DNA of 64,000 nucleotides, taken from assembly GCA_964036295.1 (NCBI GenBank), contig OZ038473.1, positions 11,474,501 to 11,538,500 of the forward strand, written 5' to 3'. A program made the position numbers and the translations under genes. Below are positions 11,662-21,685 of the stretch, one piece after another. Position 1 is the first letter of the stretch, and every line of letters begins with the position of its first letter. A model generated the notes under the pieces. That model saw only the letters and a list, made by a program, of their open reading frames with translations. It was not told where the DNA came from and made no database searches. Origin of the DNA: Plumapathes pennacea (lineage: Eukaryota > Cnidaria > Anthozoa > Antipatharia > Myriopathidae).

Positions 11662-14600
11662 CCTATTTATTTATTTATCCCCGAACGAAGTGAGGGAAAT
11701 ACTCACGACACTAATGCAGCAATATTATACCGCCTACTTGGGGACTCCAAGCCTGTCGCCATCTCGAAATTTAACGTTGTCTGTCAGTCAGTTTGTCAGT
11801 CAGTCTGTCGTACGACTTTAGGCGCGGTTACCCCGCTAACCAATAACAAAGGCTGGATCGATCACGTGTGCCCTGTTGTTTTACTCGGAATAACTTAGAG
11901 ATGAGATTTGAACGAAGCATTTAGATTTGAACGAAGCAACAATATATTGTAGCTGCATTCACGAAAATGGAAAACTTAACTGAAAAACTTGAAACACAAC
12001 AGTCTCGCGAAGCTTGTCTTCAAATGAGAAGGGAACAGGCACGAGCAAGGCGAAATCGTGAAACGAGCGAACAACAGCGCATGAATGCCGATCGAAAGCG
12101 ACATGAACAGAAACGGGTAATGCAGACAACTCCGCAAAGAGAACAGCGCTTGAACGCAAATCGGAAACTTCAGGAGAAAAAGCGGGCCGAAGAGAAGACT
12201 CCGCAAATTAAGACAACAGCGCATGAATGCCGACCAAAAGCGACATGAACAGAAGCGGGAAACACAGACAACTCCGCAAAGGGAACAGTGCTTGAAAGCA
12301 AATCGGGAGCTTCAGACGCCGTTTTGTGTTAAACTCAGATACTTATTTAGAAAGGACAAGCAACAAAGGTTAGTCAGTGGAAATCGAACAATCACCGTGA
12401 CAAATATATATTTTGTAACTCGATCACTTCAAGAATGTATTAAAATCTGTATGCTGATCATTTTCCCTCGAAGTATTGTTTTACTACGCTTCTGTCGCCA
12501 GTTTCGGCTACCGTATTTGCTCAGAGCAATCGGAACTTGGAGTCTTGAATAATTTAGTCAGATGTCTTATTTTTCTGTAATCTGACACGCGGTGATTGCA
12601 GCGAAAATCGTTCACAAGCCCTTAGAAGTATTACTGGGTCTGAAGTCCATGTATAATTTGAAGTAAACTGTTCAAGTTTTGCTTTGATTCTGGGAGAAAT
12701 TTTGCTGTTTTGAGTGGTTTCAAATACAAAACAATTCGAGCCTATTAAATATGCATGCCTGAGTCTGGTGCATGCAGTAGTAAAAACAAATTGCACAGGA
12801 AGCCTATTTAATTGTACTGCCTATGAATTCGAAATTAGAAAATCAGTGTTCCTTTTTCCCGTACTACGACGGCCGACCAACTTCAAACTTTGAGTATTAA
12901 ATTTCGAGAACGTGCTTGGCAGACTGTATGAATTAATTTGACGTGCCGACCGTGGGAAATACGTACTTCGTCACGCAATCGATTCTTTTTTCAACGCAAA
13001 AGTATAACACACACCATTCTTTTTCTCCTTCCTTTGCGTGTAGCACTTGAGTTCGAAGAAAAGATTGAGTCAACATTTCGGTAAAATAAAGGCTACTCTT
13101 ATTGGGAGTTACCAAAAGTAAAAGTCCCATCAATGGCAGAGTGAGGGGGTATATGCGATTATCGTATTTCTAGTTTATTTTAGTAAAGCAGTTCATTTGT
13201 AACTGATATAAAATTTAGTATGCATCATTGCTGCGCTGATGAGCCTCAAACAAATCAGTGTCTAATAATTAACAATTATTTGCCAAAGTGGAGGTGAATA
13301 GCGGTGGATATTTACCAAGCTGTTTCGGCGAGGTAAATATCCACCGCTATTCACCGACACTGAGGAGAATATTGTTTTATTATATACCACACAAGTTTAA
13401 TAGCCAACTCCTAAATAGTGTAGCTATTTTATTTCCGACAAAAATGAGCAAAAATTGGGTTTGCGCGCCATTTTGTTTTACCGGAAGCCGCCGGGAGGTG
13501 AATAGTACTTGATATTCCAAGATTGAGGAGCCAATCAGAGCATGCAAAAAGCACTATTCACTTATGTGGTATATACTAATACCCCATATAAAAAGGTATA
13601 TTCTTCTTGTTAGTATTTACTGGTCTGTTATTTATTTTTTCCTGCAGATCTGGTCACAAAGGAGAAAGGCCTGCGTGCACACTATTCTGTTCCAGGACAC
13701 AATATGGTGTGTGGGACTGAATCCTACCTTTAGGTACAGTTTTCATAGGAATAAACTTTGGTGTGGGAAGGGTGAAGTGCTCCCTATATAGTTTATTTTG
13801 TTGAATAGGGTCCTTCTTTCTTGGTGACGTCTGGAGTATTGAATATAGGTTTTATCTGTTGCTTCTGGCATTAGAAAAGAAATTCAAACACTCAAACAAT
13901 TGTGCTGTCATTGCAGTGTTGATGTGGCATACTTAAACAGTTTGAGAGGAAAGAATTTTGGGTCCTGAGTCTTAAACTTAGGGTAGTGAAATTTCAAATG
14001 TCTTGAATAGGGCAGGGTTTGAAAGTAACAGTTTTAGATAACACTTCCCCACCAAAATTTCAGTGGACTAACCCCTGTCTTCCAGGAATATACCCCATCG
14101 TCAGGTTTTTGCTTTTTTTTAGTCAACTTATACTACTTTGTGTCATTACAGAGTACTCATTAGCGGAAGCAGTGGTCATTCTACAGAAGCATCAGCACTT
14201 CAAATGTGGGACATTGATAGGTATATTCAGTGATGATCAATAGTACTTTTGGCTTCATTCTGATTGGCTTTAAAACAAAGAAAGACAGATTATGTAATTA
14301 AGCCACATCCCACAAGCCTTACGATTTTAAAGAAAGACAAAGGCTGGGTTGTTCAAAGCCTGGTTAAGCTAACCCAGGGTTAACCAAATTCTTTCTCTCT
14401 TGTGCTTAGACTTAACCCGGGGTTACAGTAGTTTAACCGGTGTCTATTTATGTCAGCTTCTGTGATTGATGGTGTAACTGGTATTTGACAGTTATCTGAG
14501 AACCACTCTACCATGCATACATTTTTTTGCTGAAACTGGTTGGAGAAATTTATATCTTGATCTCAGGAGTGACAGTGTTCTGCCTTCTTGTGTTCAGGGG

Positions 14601-16022
14601 CCAAATGGTGAAACAGTTGAGAGTTGGTGATGCTCGGCCTGGGGCAGGAGTACTTGCAGTTAAATGGGAGACCCCCTTTACTCTGCTGTCTGGTGGCTAT
14701 GACACGACTGTCAGATTCTGGGACACAAGGCTTGACAATGGGTGCGAGACAAACTCTGTAACTACCAAAAAGGTTATATTGTTCAAAACCAAAGTTCTGG
14801 TATTCAGGATAATGATAAACTATCTTGTTGACAAAATGCTCAACAATCAACTGATTTGTACACTGATCTTTTGCAGCATCTGTCAGGAGTGGGAAGATCC
14901 TCATGACTCGACAGTGTATTGTGTTGATTCTGATGACAAGTGGATGATAATTAGCGGAACAAACCGATATGGAGTGGTTAGTAAATGGATCAACACTTAA
15001 TCTGTAGGGATTGATGTGGGAGTTGTGGAGGGGGTTAGGAAATTTCTTAGACAAAATAAGAAACAAACCCGAGGTATTATTCCTATAAAATTTCAAGACT
15101 GTATCACACCAAAGGTATCAAAAATGACACCTCTGACACTGTTTTCAGAAACCCTGTTATCCTGCTGTAGCCCTGTCTAGTTTATGTTGGATTTTATTTA
15201 AAAATGTTAAAACAGAACCTATTTTAATCAATTCTACTATCTTATTCTTAAATTTTGAAGGTCAGGATCTGGGACAAAAGGTGGAACAAGTGCATACAGG
15301 TTAGTTAGTTAGTTAGTTCTTGTTTTTTGGTTGTTTTTATTGGTTGCACAACCCTCTGGACCTTTACAGAAGCAAGCCACTGTGGCCCAAATTTTGTGTT
15401 CTGAACTTCGGAGTGAAAGGCCTAAGTGACCATTTCATGGAGTTTCTCTTTCAGTTTCTCACTTCAAAATGATATGTCTCCAGTTTGGAGAACTTGAATT
15501 TTGGTAGCTTGCTTAAATGAAAGTTGATTGAACTATCAATTCTCACTACATCAGTCATACATTTTCTTCTTTAAATGTTGAGAGAATCTGCATTTTAAAC
15601 TTAAGTAAGCTACTAACAGGGGCACTCCCTACAATGGGCTATAAGTGGAGGCTCTGCCGAAAGGGGGACCCATTTTACATGTATGCCTCAATATAAGAAG
15701 AGTATAGATAGTTCACTGTCACTAAAAAGTCTGGACTGAGGAAAATCATTTTACAGTTTTAAATTTCCTTTCTAAGTTGAGGTCCTTACAACATTACATT
15801 GTCTGTTTTTCTAGCAGTGTTATTTGCCTAGCAAAATCCTTTTGTCCAAGGGACAAGAGATATCTTGTCTGGTCTTGTTGCTAATTGTTCTCTTTCTTTT
15901 TCATTCAGTCATTTTATGTGGGCTGTAACTGCCTCAGTCCAGTCTACTCACTGCAGGCTGACCAGACAAACCTGTTTGTTGCTTTGGCCAATGGAGTGCG
16001 CAGATTGGACTTCTCTGTCTGA
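9513..16022 (+). CDS. FBXW9: F-box/WD repeat-containing protein 9
   Basis: The product should be a substrate receptor of an SCF (SKP1-CUL1-F-box) ubiquitin ligase. The coding exons are 9513-9682, 10286-10381, 10813-11137, 13648-13733, 14152-14220, 14598-14741, 14877-14976, 15261-15299 and 15909-16022. They join in phase to about 380 residues, somewhat shorter than vertebrate FBXW9 as I recall it. The F-box is at residues 2-45 (LSDDVLFAILGYLDIKSLLL), followed by WD40 repeats (LKGHQGDVCRF, LRVWDLD, YRGHTDRVNSV, VRFWDTR). The stretch QEWEDPHDSTVYCVDSD followed by YGVVRIWDKR identifies FBXW9 in particular. ATG 9513 is the first Met before the F-box. An out-of-frame ATG at 9473 starts a short upstream frame that overlaps it. 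Introns hold MITEs, a SINE and a degenerate ORF. Substrates are unknown. Confidence 0.93.
10008..10032 (+). repeat. 25-nt poly-G tract
   Basis: An uninterrupted run of G lies in FBXW9 intron 1. The length is prone to assembly or sequencing error. Confidence 0.9.
10609..10786 (+). mobile_element. CCCTTTCACTCCCAAG MITE in FBXW9 intron 2
   Basis: The element runs from TTAA|CCCTTTCACTCCCAAG to GAGAGTGAAAGGG|TTAA, with TTAA at 10609-10612 and 10783-10786. It is about 178 bp, shorter than some copies. It ends only 26 bp before the exon that starts at 10813, so only the polypyrimidine tract and AG separate it from coding sequence. Confidence 0.9.
11154..11190 (+). mobile_element. MITE end fragment next to an FBXW9 splice donor
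   Basis: TTAGCCCTTTCACTCCAAAG followed by CTCAGA matches the left end of the same MITE family, then diverges into an AGAGGAGG-rich run. It starts 17 bp after the exon end at 11137. Only the terminus is left. Confidence 0.55.
11353..11678 (+). mobile_element. tRNA-derived SINE with (TTTA)n tail
   Basis: The head reads like a tRNA with a Leu-type A box (GGTGGCCGAGCAGTTTGGG) and a B box (GGTTCAATTCC at 11419-11429) that pairs with ACGGCCGGC at the 3' side. A roughly 150-bp body follows and the copy ends in a (TTTA)n tail at about 11607-11678. Internal pol III promoter plus simple-repeat tail is the classical SINE layout. It sits in FBXW9 intron 3. It is not a functional tRNA gene: the anticodon arm is abnormal. 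Confidence 0.7.
11967..12552 (+). pseudogene. frameshifted Arg/Gln/Glu-rich ORF, perhaps transposon-derived
   Basis: An ATG at 11967 opens a frame of about 93 residues rich in R, K, Q and E (EQQRMNADRKRHEQKR). A segment starting at about 12071 (ACAACAGCGCATGAATGCCG) recurs from 12213. The offset of 142 bp is not a multiple of three, so the duplication throws the frame, and the second unit continues in another frame to 12552. I read it as a decayed gene fragment inside FBXW9 intron 3. Similar basic, Gln-rich leaders occur in some transposon proteins such as Helitron replicases, but that resemblance is only an impression. Confidence 0.35.
13268..13579. mobile_element. composite hairpin + MITE, copy 1
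   Basis: A near-perfect hairpin (arms GTGAATAGCGGTGGATATTTACC, stem halves at about 13290-13313 and 13331-13354) is followed by an element with ends TATATACCACACAAGTTTAA and TATGTGGTATATACTAA. The same two parts occur together in reverse order at 44533-44840. The copy lies in FBXW9 intron 3, ending about 70 bp before the next exon. No coding capacity. Confidence 0.75.
15405..15607 (-). mobile_element. degenerate CCCTTTCACTCCCAAG-family copy
   Basis: Internal family blocks are recognisable (TTTCTCACTTCAAAATGATA, CTATCAATTCTCACTACATC, AGAGAATCTGCATTTTAAAC), but the terminal repeats have decayed. The stretch is in the last FBXW9 intron. Confidence 0.6.
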
Positions 16023-16501
16023 CGCCTGGTGCCAGGCCTAAAACAACCTCATGGTACTGTTGCCGGATTCAATGTGGTGTGTCATGACATGCTTGTGTGG
16101 GTGGGTGGGTGGGACAATAGGCGCATTGCCAATAATGCTGCCACTTTAACAACTTACAGACAACTGAATTTGAATTTTATATAATAATGTTTACACTAGT
16201 CCCTGTAAGACTAGTTTTAGTCACTGCGTTGGTGTATTGGTAGAGCGTAGAATGTACCAATGCAAGGTTTAAATGTAAGTGCACTGAACATCGTAAAGAT
16301 TATGGGATTTATGGGATTGTTACGCCAGAATTCAACAACGACTTCAAAATTTACTCTTTAGGACTCTGCAGACTTCCCAAATTTCTACCACTGTCACTGA
16401 TACATCTTGGTCAGATATTTGAAGTAAAAAGAGACCAATTTAACAGGTTCTGATGGCCACGATAAAACCTCCCATAATAGGCCACTTCTGAGATGCCCGT
16501 T

Positions 16502-16787
16502 GCCTCTGTTTCAAAACGAGGTCTAGTGCGAATCCTTAATTTCATATGACAATAATTGTAATATACAGTCAACTCTCTCTAAGCGGACACCTCTCTAAGG
16601 CGGACAGCATGCAGATTTGGTCCTTGCCGATTTTCACTTGTTTCTCTGTAACTGAACTCTCTTTACGGCAGACACTAAATGCTTGTCTTCCCGAGGGTGT
16701 CCACCTTAGAGAGAGTTGACTGTATATTACAATTATTGTCATATGAAATTAAGGATTCGCACTAGACCTCGTTTTGAAACAGAGGTA
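16502..16787. mobile_element. long-armed inverted-repeat element
   Basis: The two arms, about 85 bp each, are perfect reverse complements as far as I can read, from CCTCTGTTTCAAAACGAGG inward through ACAGTCAACTCTCTCTAAG. The centre holds a second, less perfect palindrome around GCGGACACCTCTCTAAGG. The central part alone recurs at 34150-34535 without the outer arms. No ORF. Confidence 0.8.
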
Positions 16788-17072
16788 AATAGAGGTTCTT
16801 AAATAGAGGTTCTAAATCAAACGCAAATTACTTTGGTTTCTGATTGGATAGCCTCTGTGATTGTGCTTTGTACTTACTCTGTTTTTTTTTATTTCGAGAT
16901 TTTTCTGAAAACCTGCCTATTCAGGCTCTCCCGCTGTTTTGTGGGCCCGCGCTCTTGTGGGCAGTGAGAAGCGTCCATGGAACGGATGGGAGAACCTGCT
17001 CTAGGTCTATGCCTTTACAGCGTGACCACCAAATCGGGTAATTTCTGGTGATATAACTAAAACGCATGCCAG

Positions 17073-17120
17073 ATCAGATTAGTTTTGTAAGCATAAGAAA
17101 TAAACATTTAGTCAGTCAAG
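17073..17120 (+). repeat. dispersed short repeat, copy 1
   Basis: ATCAGATTAGTTTTGTAAGC followed by ATAAGAAATAAACATTTAGT is repeated almost exactly at 20989-21026. It includes an AATAAA. It could be the conserved tail of a retroelement. Confidence 0.5.
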
Positions 17121-17231
17121 TTGTGTTTTTATTGATGTGCTGGCTTGTTACGGTTGTGCACTTCAGGCTCTGTCCCAAGCTGTCGGCCTGTAAGAGTTGG
17201 TATTTATTGTTGGCGGCAAAAGAGATAGGCG

Positions 17232-17690
17232 TGGATAAATTATGCCAGCATAATTTCGAGCATAACTCACCACTTTGAGCATCGGGCATGATGCCTGCAT
17301 AATTCCGCATTTTCGAGCATAATTTGAGCATAATTTAAAGAAATCAGTAAGACAAAGACATGCATTGCAGTTGAAAAATATATATAATAAAACAAATTCA
17401 AAACAAATCGAAAATATCTTTTGATTCGCCCAACTCTCGCTATAACGCACCCGCATCACACGCTCTCAATCTAAAGTCAGCGGCATTACATGAAAGTGCG
17501 CCCCCCAAAGCCAGCGGCCGCGTAGGGCTGGGACGAAACCAAGCGCGCAAATAAGAATAGGGCGAGACTCGTACCGAGCATAATTCGAGCATAATTTTGT
17601 TCTCCGAGCATAATTTTGAGCATAATTCGCGGTTTTTACGAGCACTGCCGGCAGGCATAATTCGCCATTTTACGAGCATAATTAATCCAA
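17232..17690. repeat. two clusters of GAGCATAATT motifs
   Basis: GAGCATAAT and close variants (GCATAATTC, GAGCATAACTC) occur many times at about 17238-17335 and again at 17574-17685, with unrelated G/C-rich DNA between. The spacing is irregular, so it is not a simple tandem array. It may be the two ends of an element with subterminal repeats. Confidence 0.5.
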
Positions 17691-19868
17691 GCCTCAAGAG
17701 GCCGCGCCGTCAATTCGCGCGAACGTCACCATTTTAACCAATAGGATTCTGGCACTTTTGGCGGCAAGAGGAGGCCGCGCCGTAAAGTCCCGCTCACAAC
17801 CTTTTCAGCCGTCGTGGCGCAAAGACGTTCCACCAGATGCGAGCAAACATTGGCGAAGTTTTTTCTTCCAACCGAATGTGTATTAGTACTTTACCAGTTG
17901 GAAGGCCTTTATTCAAAGTCAAGATATATAAGGTAAGCCACTGTAACGCTCAGCGAACGTGTACATGAAAAAGAAAGCACACTGGACAATACTTATCCCG
18001 TTTCCTTTGCAACTATTTTACTGTTCCAACCTTGGATCATGACTGACTTGAAGAGGGTGGACATGCGGTTTCGTTTCACGTCAAAGGCACAGTAAAGCTT
18101 TTAAAACTTGGCTTAACAAATGACTCGAGAATTAGAGATCTCTGCTTTCACAATATTCTGTTGCTTGACGGTCCTTAAAACTTTCAGCGCGGCAACGACT
18201 ATCAGTGACTAACTTTGCCTTTTTTTTTTGTTTTTTTTGTTTGTTTTTTCTTTTAATTTACAGAGCCCTACAGACACAGTAAAAACGAGAAGTGTAAAAG
18301 GCGGAGCTAAAGACGGATGATCTGCAGTGAAGTAAGTATTGTAGCTCTTTCTGTTTTTTTGTTTTGTTTTATTTTTTTTTGCACGAGTTTTGTGACCACG
18401 TTTCGCGCCACTTCTCACCTCCAAACGAAACTAGCCCGAGGAATTTTATTACAGCCCGCATCACCGTAATGAGTTTTCTCCTTTGCATTCTTGTTGCCGA
18501 AAGTTTGCAGGAAAGACCCGCATCTAAATTCTGAACTACAGGTCGTCGACAGAGAATTAGAAACTCGCACTCATTTTGTTACTAAAATTCCGAGAATCCA
18601 GCTTGTTGCAAGACCAGTGCATCGTTAAGCTCAAATAGACCAAAATACAGCGACTGTACAGCACATGTGATACAGACTCAAATGTAAGCTATGGTCATTG
18701 CTGAGGTGATCAACTTTTGGCTGGATGCTGTGGAGATGTGTTGGAGATCAGACTGGGAAGTCTGAAGCTGTGAAGAAGATGGTAATTACGTTGGTGCAAG
18801 TGTTCAGTTTCTTTGGTGATGATCGGTTGCCCTGGTAATGGCTGGTTGCTTGTGTGATTGCCGACTGGCGTTGGTGACAATGACAATGTACTGCAGCGCA
18901 GTATGATGTTGGTGTGGACCATGAGAAGAACACAAGAAAACTTCTGACTGCTGTGGACAGTTTCACATGGACACGAAAAGCAGCAAGGACCAAGCAAGTA
19001 TCCAGGAAGGTTGGTCTTGTTATTTTGTTTGATGTCCTAAAATAACAACGTTTACAGAGTTGCAGGGGTTTATTGGACCCATTGTTGAGCAGAGGTACAT
19101 TAATGTGTTGCAAACAGCTCATGCAAGGGGAGATATCACTAAGGACTAAACCTGCGCAAGGAAATATATTTGATTAATGAGTGCTTCCTGCAAACCAACC
19201 ATTTCATGCAAGAGCAGTTCACTCTGACCAAAAATCGTACTTGGCACAATTATCATTTGAAGGCAGTTTGCCATCGAAAGTTGATTTAAAAATATACTTG
19301 CTGGCAGGAGGTTGGGGGCTGGGGGCAAGGTAAAATCGCACCTTATACGTTTTGACAAGAAATCAATTATATTGCCTAAATATTGATTGTCTTGTTCCAT
19401 TCAGATCAGCTTGCACAAAGCAGCTGTGACACAGTCTGAAACTGATCATTTGATCAGTCACAGATGGCTGTCGAACATATCGGTTTCCCGCACTTCGAAT
19501 GATATGCTCATCAGATTGTTCGTGACGCTTTGAGACAATTTCAATTACATTGAGAATATTTTGTTTCCCTTTGGTAGACTGTCCGATAACTGTTCAAATA
19601 TCTGGCAGCATGGTACATTGTCTTTCAAATGCTTCATACGGTGTGTTTCGACGGTTCCGTTGCTCTTTTCTATCTTTCATTCTGCTTTTGTTTTTGATGA
19701 ACTGAATCAACCCTTATAGAAACTGAACATTTGTCTTCAGCATCTTTGGGGCATTGTCTGTTCATGACTAAAAATGTGCACACCTTTCGTGTCCGTGATA
19801 ACTTAATAACTAAAACAATATATGTATATCATTTTTTTTTTCAACATAATTATATATATACATAACTA

Positions 19869-20073
19869 TTTTTACCACAACACACTAGTTTCTCGCTCTC
19901 TGATTGGTCGATTTACCGTGGTAAATAAGAGTCCAGACAACGATGCTGACGCCAGCATATCATGTTTTGCAGCGAAATACAACGAAAGTTTCCTGTATAT
20001 TTCTAAATGTTGTGGTAAAAAACAATTTTCCACTGGTTTGCCGTGGTGTGGACTCTTATTTACCACGATTTAC
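19869..20073 (+). mobile_element. TTTTTACCACAACA repeat, copy 1
   Basis: The left end TTTTTACCACAACA is matched by TGTTGTGGTAAAA near 20010-20023. A second inverted pair, CGTGGTAAATAAGAGTCCAG and GTGGACTCTTATTTACCACG, flanks the interior. Nearly the same sequence lies at 30409-30613 inside RGS12. It is non-coding, and both copies have the same orientation. Confidence 0.7.
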
Positions 20074-20325
20074 CGGCAAACCAGTGGAAATTTATTAAAT
20101 ATACATATTTTTTTATTTCAACACTTTTTAGCATTCAGTAGTGATACGTCGCATACTTGGAAATCGGTCAACACTGCTAGGTGTAATATTTCTACTCCGG
20201 AAAAATTTTTTGACAGTGTTCACATTTATAATAAATTTGAAGTTTCATTCGACCACATCCAAATGGACGTTTCGTCAGGTGCTACAACGCTGTGAAGTCA
20301 GACAGGTACAACACTGAAATTAATC

Positions 20326-20658
20326 TCATTTCCATTCAATGTCAGCATCATGTACTAAATCTAATTTCTTGCAAGCCCACATCATAATTAAGAGGTTTTC
20401 CGCAGTAAGTTCGAGCAATGCACGGAACAAGTCTGTACCAGAAAAAGAAGCACTACCTTCAACAACAACAACCGGAACGTGTGTTGCGCTGACGTGAAGA
20501 GCTTCCGTCATAGTCCTTGTAATCCAGCTTTCTGATTTTTTCCAATTCTGGGTTCCCTTGCATGCCCGTAGAAAAGCAGGAACCCGAACGGGTAAATCTT
20601 TGATTGATTGATTGAAATTGATTTTTCTTGCACGTATATGTTGCGTGACAACAAGCAA
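20326..20658 (-). CDS. unrecognised ORF, about 110 codons
   Basis: The C-terminal two thirds of this frame looks protein-like (SWITRTMTEALHVSATHVPV, then LFRALLELTAENLLIMMWAC and ending DADIEWK), with a balanced amino-acid mix and no low complexity. There is no obvious partner exon on the minus strand, and the N-terminal part may be intron read-through after an acceptor-like GGGCATGCAAG near 20559. I do not recognise the family. It may be a decayed gene piece or a chance frame. Confidence 0.22.
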   Translation of the reverse strand: MLVVTQHIRARKINFNQSIKDLPVRVPAFLRACKGTQNWKKSESWITRTMTEALHVSATHVPVVVVEGSASFSGTDLFRALLELTAENLLIMMWACKKLDLVHDADIEWK

Positions 20659-20988
20659 ACGAAAGAAAAGAAATTATTGTAAATTATTGTTTTCCTCCTC
20701 AAGAGGTCGCATAGGTCACCAGTTTGACGTAATAGCGGTCGCTGTCATGTGGTGCGTGACGTCACATCGAAACTACGTGTCTTGACACGAACGACAAATA
20801 TTTCCTTTAGATATGTTTACTTAAATAAACAGACTAATCGATGCAAAAATAAAAGATATTGACGAATTAACATATTAAAATTTGCGAAGGTCGCTCGGCT
20901 TTCAAGAAAGTTTATATCCGCCCGATTGAGTCCTCACCCACTCCCTCCCACCTCTCTTGGCTTCAGGCACATTCCAACATCAGATTAG

Positions 20989-21026
20989 TTTTGTAAGCAT
21001 AAGAAAAAATATTTAGTCGGTCAAGG
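20989..21026 (+). repeat. dispersed short repeat, copy 2
   Basis: Second copy of the ATCAGATTAGTTTTGTAAGC repeat, with an A-run in place of the AATAAACA of copy 1. Confidence 0.5.
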
Positions 21027-21685
21027 AGTGTTGTGATATTTTTACTGATGCCTGGCATACGGGCCATCTCTATACCCTCTGGGCAGTGGGGTGCGTTGCG
21101 TGGTGGGTGGCCCCCCAGTCCAGAGCGAGTTAATGTTCAGCCTGGAACAGTTTGATTAAAGATGCTGTTTGTAAAGGTTAGAACATAAAATTATTTCAAT
21201 TTCCTAATGGATAAGCGTCTGGGTATAAATAGACACTTGTATTGCTCAAGCGGTGGAGCTAAATGTCTTCGCCATACCTCAACAGCGGCAAATTATAGCT
21301 GGCCAATCATGCGCCCAGCAGCCGGTCACATGACATTTGGAAGTTACGTTAGCACAAACAATAAAATTTCGTTCGGAATTTCAATTTTATCGATGTGAAG
21401 TGTTTAGCAGTGGTCTGGGTTTTTTTTTAAAACACCACATCATTAAGGCAAGTTTTTTTTTTTCAAATCTGGCGTCTGTAGAGAGACGGCGGGACATGTG
21501 TAGCGTCTGACCGCAACTGGCTCTTCGTCGTTGGCTGGCTGCGAGGTGTGTAAGCTTGCAGTTATTGTATATCGCTCACTTTCATGGACATTCTGAGTTG
21601 TATGGATAGATTTTGAGCAAAAAAAGACTGTGGAGATGGGCTAAGGACGCTATGGTCGGTCATGAGCGATGGAACTACTTCATAA

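Larger units (their letters stand above)
16023..21685. other. intergenic spacer FBXW9-RGS12
   Basis: It holds the FBXW9 3' flank, a long perfect inverted repeat, GAGCATAAT clusters, other repeats listed separately and T-rich runs near 18220-18375. No gene is convincing. Minus-strand frames at 18710-19122 and 19146-19400 lack recognisable domains. The RGS12 5' UTR and promoter must lie in the right-hand part; a TGACGTCA at about 20756-20763 is a possible regulatory site. Confidence 0.45.

Noticed and set aside
14563..15096. 177-codon open frame on the minus strand
   Set aside because: It lies antisense to FBXW9 exons at 14598-14741 and 14877-14976, which are well supported by WD40 sequence and splice phase.
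16222..16280. tRNA-like stretch (TTGGTGTATTGGTAGAGCG then AAGGTTTAAATG)
   Set aside because: The A box looks fair but the B box and stems are wrong. At best a SINE remnant, too weak to list.
18710..19122. Minus-strand frames of 95 and 124 codons
   Set aside because: Cys/Ser/Thr-rich with no domain and no splice partner. Most likely chance frames.
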